Source: Gnetum montanum
Taxonomy: Eukaryota; Streptophyta; Gnetopsida; Gnetales; Gnetaceae
Assembly: GCA_015680685.1 (NCBI GenBank)
Contig: MNCI01007802.1
Location: forward strand, 799,706 to 822,461
Length of the DNA stretch: 22,756 bases
Reading direction: 5' to 3'
The position numbers and the translations under genes are program-made. The notes under the pieces were generated by a model. The model made no database searches and had not been told where the DNA came from. It saw only the letters and a list, made by a program, of their open reading frames with translations. This document shows, piece by piece, positions 18,014 to 22,756 of this stretch (positions are counted from its first letter, which is position 1; each line of letters opens with the position of its first letter).

Positions 18014-20620
18014 ATGAAGCCACAGAGGAAACCATAGAGATGATTGAATTCCAAAATGAAGTAGATCATCAAGGAGGAAATTGAACAACTCTTAAAGGTC
18101 GAGTTCATCTATCCTATTGTAGATAGTGAGTGGGTTAGTCCACTCATGATTGTGCCAAAGAAAGAAGGCAAGTGGTGGATCTACATCAATTTTTGTCTAC
18201 TAAATATTACAACATTCAAGGGCCATTTCCCACTTCTATTAGTTGATTAGGTGTTAGACATAGTATCTAGGCATTGCTGCTATAGTTTTCTTGATGGTTA
18301 TAGTGGCTATAACTAAATCTAGATAACACCAAAAGACTAAGCTAAAATAATGTTCATGAGTTCTTGGAGCACTTTTGCATATTGCAAGATGCCTTTTGGT
18401 TTGTGCAATGCCCCTACTACCTTCCAATGCCTAGTCTTAAGCATTTTTCAATACCAGATCCATAGTGGTATGGAAGTTTTCATGGATGACTTCTCCACCA
18501 ATGGAGTTATATTTAAGCAAGCCCTAGACTACCTTGAGCAAGTACTGAAAAAATGTGTTTAAACAAATATGTGGCTCAACTGGCAAAAGAGTCATCTCAT
18601 TGTCTAAGAGGGCATTGTACTAGGGCATAGAATATCACAAGCAAGAATTGAGATAGATCCTCAAAAATTAAGGATCATCCAAGAAATTACCCATCAACTA
18701 GAAACTATCTAAGATGTTTGGTCATTTCTTAGCCACACTGGCTACTACCAGCGATTCATAGAAAATTTCTTTAAGATCACAAAATTTTTCATTAAGCTAA
18801 CAAAGAAAGATGCTCCATTTGTCTAGACCATGGAATGTGAAAAAGCATTCTAGTAGCTGAAAGAGAAACTTGTAGAAACTCCAATTCTACAAGCACCCAA
18901 ATAGTCCAAACCATTTTACATTATGATGGATGCATCAAATTATGCCTTGGGAGCTATGCTTATGTAGATGGATGACAAGAAACATCCATACTACATCCAC
19001 TACACAAGCCAAAGCATTATGGGCACATAATTGAACTACACCACTTTAGAAAAAGAACTGATGGTAGTGGTGTTTGCTCTAGAGAAGTTCTGGCATTATG
19101 TGCTTGGATATAAAGTGTTTGTGCACATAGATCATAGTGCGATTCATTTCATAATGAACAAGAAAATGGTGAGCCCTAGTATCATACAATGCTTGGTGAT
19201 CTTACAGGAGTTTGATCTTACGATGGTAGATTGAAAGAAAACTGAGAATGTGATCGATAATCACTTGTCTCAATTAAGATGAGAGGACAAAGAGGAAGAA
19301 AGTCCATTATCTGATCTATTTCCTAATGAACTCCTCTTTTCTAGGGCTATAACTAAATAATTTCTTACTAAGCCTAAATGGTATGATGGCATTCTTACCT
19401 ATCTTCTCACTCAGGAGATACGACAAGGGTTGGACCACTAAAAGAAACAAAAATTTCTTCACCAAGTAAAATGCTTGATGGAGATCAATGGACACCTCTA
19501 CAAGGTCTGTGATGATGGCCTAGTTTGATGGTATTTCCATGATGCTGATCAACTATGTGTTCTCTAAGATGCTCATGAGGTCCTTGTGGAGGCCACTATG
19601 CTAGGGAACGCACAACCATTAAAATCCTGATGGAAGGGTATTATTGACCAACAATATTTAGGGATGCTCACCAATATGTCCACTCTTATGAATGTTGCCA
19701 ATGATATGATGGAATAACTACTCGAATGGAGGGTTATCAATAGTAGATTCAACCATTAAAACCTTTGACATCTGGGACATAGACTTCATGGGTCCCATCA
19801 CTCCCATGTCAAATGAAAAGGTGTACATCATAGTGATTGTTGACTATTGTACAAAATGGATAGAAGAAATAATTGTCATTGACTCTACATCCTCTACTGC
19901 TACTTGGTTTGTACAAAAAAATGTTGTAAACAAGTTTGTGTGCCACGTGCATTAATTTTTGATAATGAAGCTCACTTTACAGGCACTACTTTTTAAAAGC
20001 TTATGCAATGCTTGGAGGTTTAACATAAACTAACAACATCCTTCCACCCCCAAACCAATAGTTAAGCTGAGGTTATCAATAGGGAAATCACAAATATTCT
20101 AATGAGAAATATTAGCAAATATAGGAAATACTAGAGCAAAAAACTCAACATTGCCCTTTGGGCCTATTGCTCAACATGGAAACTTCCTATAGGCTATTCT
20201 TCATATGAGTTGATGTTTGGAAAATTATCAATACTTTCTATTCAATCCAAGCATTGTACAATTTGAATAGCCTATGACCTTGACCTTAACTTAGGTCTAG
20301 CAAAAAAAGAAAGATTAATGAGTCTCAACCTACTATACAAAAATTGATTGGTGGCCTTGTCATCTAATGATTTTCATAAGGCATTTAACAAAAGAATGCC
20401 ATGACATTAGAATTAGAAAAGTTAAATTTCAATAAGAAGATAAGGTTCTCTATTGGAACCCAACACACATATCTCAATGAACTAAGTTCTAGACATTGTG
20501 AGAAGGACTTTACATCATTTATGAAATTTTTTTTTGGGACCATGATGATCTACAAAGCTAAGATCTTAGACAAGAGCAATTGGTTAACATACAATAAGTT
20601 AAACCTTTCCATGAGCCTAA
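18014..20620 (+). pseudogene. pol: Athila-like pol: RT, RNase H, integrase
   Basis: From 18014 to about 19560 one frame is kept despite many stops. Visible in order: SEWVSPLMIVPKKEGKWW and FLDGYSGYN of RT, MPFGLCNAPTTFQ, catalytic FMDDFS near 18481, GIVLGHRISQ; RNase H from MMDASNYALGAM with LNYTTLEKELMVVVFALEKF and HIDHSAIHFIMNKK; the Athila linker DNHLSQL. Integrase then runs through at least two frameshifts: GGHYARERTTIKILMEGYY, SYECCQ (Tyr where the first zinc Cys belongs), DIDFMGPI with the first Asp, FDNEAHF with the second, AEVINREI with the Glu, and ALWAY. A tail near 20435-20550 (DKVLYW, EGLYIIYE) matches a GPY/F-like module. No intact product is possible. The stretch 17472-18013 between protease and RT holds only decayed linker. 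Confidence 0.88.
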
Positions 20621-20696
20621 GTGAGCCAATGCAACAAATGCCTCATCGAATGGACAACCAAACTCAATATTTTGGATCTCCTCCTTTCAACTTAGT

Positions 20697-20709
20697 TGTG
20701 GGGGAAAAG
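20697..20709 (+). promoter_or_regulatory. Purine-rich tract after pol
   Basis: TTGTGGGGGAAAAGG resembles a plus-strand primer tract and is similar to gttgtggaggca next to the inverted LTR. If it is the real polypurine tract, the 3' LTR would be much longer than the part aligned here; if not, the tract near 21526-21538 (cggggactaagaag) is the candidate. Confidence 0.3.
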
Positions 20710-21538
20710 GCCATCCATGCTAACTATATAAGTGGCTCCTCAATTTTTCATATTTCTTCTTTACAAATGTTTATTTTACACTTTTTTATTTTTAGAACTT
20801 TTTGTTTTACACATTCTTTACACATTAATATGTTTTATTTTTCTTAAATATTTTACAAATTCTTATATATTTTTCTTTATTTGGATGTGATTTTCTTATC
20901 ATGTTTTAATAATAACATGCCTTATTGCAACTTGGGTACATTATGGTTTAATTGATGTGGGTATGTGCTATCTAGTTATTTGATGATTGGTGTTTGGATT
21001 CTAGCTTTGAATGTTGTTACCGATAACTTTGACATGGTTTTTTTTTCATGCAATAGGTAGTGAGTCCAGAACATCCACCCATCAACAAACTCTATGGTTT
21101 TTCTTATTCTAGAAATGCGTAGTCCCTTTTTCATTAACAAAAATTTAATGAACTTGTAACCTTGGTAGTTTTCAAAATTGGAAAGGATTCAAAGGTTTGA
21201 ATAGGGTGTGACTTCAAGGGGATTCAGTGCTCTTTGTGTCTTTCTACTTACTTAGATGCATGTGTGCTTTCATGGATTTCTTACTGTTCCATGTTGACCA
21301 ATAATAGGAAGTTAACTAAGTCTTTTGATGGTGTGGTTCCCATCCATTAAAAAAATGATGGGAATTCCAAGCACACCTCTTAGACAAAATAAATGGGCTA
21401 CAAGCACTAGTTATGGGACTAGAAAGACATGTTACCCATGCTTGAAGGTCCCCTTTAACTAAGGCCCTTTCTCACTTCTTGCTTCTCTTTTCTTCTTAAA
21501 TAAGTGATGTTAAATATTTGATATCGGGGACTAAGAAG
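20710..21538. other. AT-rich stretch between pol and the aligned 3' LTR, no gene seen
   Basis: No env-like frame or known domain is visible. It contains T-rich runs at 20750-20880 and a pyrimidine-rich run at 21465-21495. It may be 3' untranslated sequence or unrecognised U3. Confidence 0.4.
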
Positions 21539-22339
21539 TGATGTCAAATATTTGATATTGCAAGATGTGTGTCAGCCTATAAATATAACACTTGAGCACA
21601 CCATTCAGGAAGTCAAATTAGACATAGAATACTAGAGGTCTTGCAGTTTTTATTTCCCAGAGTTAGAATATTTTCCCAAATACCCACAATAGGAGTCATT
21701 TAGTGTATGGATCTTATTCAAGCATTGTTGTACTTGAGCATGATAGTGTGTGTGGCAATAAAGATAAGCATTGTGATAAATCTTTTAGCACTTTGGCTAC
21801 ACTAAATATTTTCTTCTTGCATTTAATATTTTTAGCAATTTTATTTAATTCTTTTAAGTAATTAAGGATTTAAGCTAGCTAGGTTAAATAGTAATTAATT
21901 AAGCATATAAGTACTACCACTTTGAGCATGTGCATGATGCTTGGTAATCCCAGTAACAATTAACATTTGGTAATCCAAAAACATTATATATGTTTAGGAT
22001 GTGTATGAAAAGTGGGGCCAAATGCTTATGTTAGGATTAATTAGACATTAGTTAGTTAGGTTAAATTAGCAATTAAATTACTCCATTCCTTTCATCCTTT
22101 ATTTTAAGCACCCAAAACATAAAATAGAAAAATAATAAAAATCACATCCCTCTATTACACTTAACCATACCTATGCATATCACAAGTGTAATTGGAAAGA
22201 TAAGGAATGATTGTTAGGGCATGTTCACTTCCTTGAGGCTAATGTATCATAAGACATAGTGTCCACAGAATTTGATCGAATCACGTGTAAACACTTAGTG
22301 ATTTGTATAGTTGAGCATAGGGGTACTTTCTACTCATCA
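21539..22339 (+). mobile_element. 3' LTR of the Athila-like element
   Basis: It starts TGATGTC after a purine-rich stretch and ends CTACTCATCA, giving TGATG/CATCA ends. A TATAAATA box is at 21578-21585. It matches the 5' LTR over most of its length with many transitions. The start is uncertain because a nearly identical 22-bp word lies just upstream at 21505. Confidence 0.7.
21578..21585 (+). promoter_or_regulatory. TATA box of the 3' LTR
   Basis: GCCTATAAATATAAC is a clear TATA box, better kept than the 5' copy. It is only about 40 bp from the proposed LTR start. Confidence 0.5.
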
Positions 22340-22756
22340 ATATTGATGATAGTGAAAAAAATTAATACGTACCTTGAAAAGAGTAAGTTGATTGTGGAGA
22401 TTTTATATTACGTTAGGATAAGCATAGGAGTGGAATTTCAAATATGTAGCATTCAACATATGTTTTTTCTTCTTTGATGATGTGCCTACAAACTTTGCAA
22501 TTAACAAGTATAAAAAATAAGAGCCATTATCTAAATAAATATTTAATGATATATAACTATGAAATATATTTAATTATTAATTAATTGCACATAAAAATCA
22601 ATCCCTCCATAATAATTATATATATATTTCATATATACACATAAAAAATTTATCACTCAAAGCCATAGTGCTCATCTTGCTAAATGAGGCCCAAGGGGGT
22701 TGGTAGATGGGAGAAACCTAACCTCTTTGAGTGGCTATGCCTAGTCTTGAATGTAA
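22340..22756. other. Right flank, AT-rich, no gene seen
   Basis: The stretch is very AT-rich up to 22650 (runs such as attaattaattgc and atatatatttc) and then less so. A 9-bp inverted repeat (cactcaaag 22654-22662, ctttgagtg 22725-22733) is present. No coding or family resemblance was found. Confidence 0.4.

Larger units (their letters stand above)
13956..22339 (+). mobile_element. Athila-like Ty3/gypsy retrotransposon, decayed, both LTRs present
   Basis: The element has, in order, 5' LTR, tRNA-Asp-type primer site, gag region, protease, RT, RNase H, integrase, non-coding part and 3' LTR. The RT motif FMDDFS, the RNase H stretch LNYTTLEKELMVVVFALEKF and the primer site all point to the Athila group. 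Stops every few dozen codons and visible differences between the LTRs mark it as old. No env-like ORF is visible after pol. Target-site duplications were not found because the left edge is unclear. Confidence 0.8.

Noticed and set aside
20401-20847. 148-codon open frame after integrase as a possible env-like ORF
   Set aside because: The neighbouring frame carries the integrase GPY/F-like tail (DKVLYW, LYIIYE) with stops; the open frame is out of phase with it, and its end is AT-rich untranslated sequence.
22259-22477. 72-codon open frame at the 3' LTR end
   Set aside because: Crosses the LTR border and shows no domain.

Overview
The window looks like intergenic repeat sequence from a plant nuclear genome with many retrotransposons. 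It holds decayed Ty3/gypsy and Ty1/copia polyproteins of plant lineages, plant-style introns (GT..AG, CTAAC branch points), TATA boxes and minisatellites. No intact host gene, tRNA, rRNA or CRISPR array was found. The species cannot be named from the sequence. Most stop codons inside the reading frames fit C-to-T or G-to-A change (CAG, CAA, CGA or TGG to stop), the usual mark of methylated, silenced DNA.

Left part (1 to about 11032), with more GC. On the minus strand a broken multi-exon gene starts at a TATA box near 4396 and runs leftwards off the window. Exon 1 joins in frame to an exon that encodes an FCP1-type (HAD phosphatase-like) domain whose catalytic acidic motifs are gone. Later exons resemble the putative plant transposon protein family and end in a coiled-coil stretch. 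Intron 1 carries a 38-bp minisatellite built on the palindrome GCGTATACGC. To its right, on the plus strand, is one long pol frame (4764-8258) of a Tat/Ogre-like Ty3/gypsy element: reverse transcriptase, RNase H, a second (archaeal-type) RNase H and integrase. It has five stops and no frameshift, and no gag or protease is visible. Short tandem repeats lie on both sides of pol. An LTR-like block follows (about 9.7-11.03 kb) with a TATA box, a G-box and the same CGTATACGC motif, now in the opposite orientation.

Right part (11033-22756), AT-rich and more decayed. A 90-bp LTR tail abuts a Ty1/copia remnant (about 11124-12405), which abuts an inverted LTR of the same family (12421-13407). Next comes an Athila-like Ty3/gypsy element in plus orientation: 5' LTR ending at 14720, a decayed tRNA-Asp-type primer site, an unrecognised gag region, protease, RT (FMDD), RNase H, integrase with a GPY/F-like tail, and a 3' LTR ending at 22339. 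The simplest history is an old Athila/copia nest into which the Tat-type element later inserted, close to base 11032.

Nothing here is likely to make a working protein. The most unusual part is the antisense split gene: its exon joins are still partly in phase, it has its own TATA box, and it carries a dead phosphatase-like domain right beside a retrotransposon pol that lacks its 5' half.
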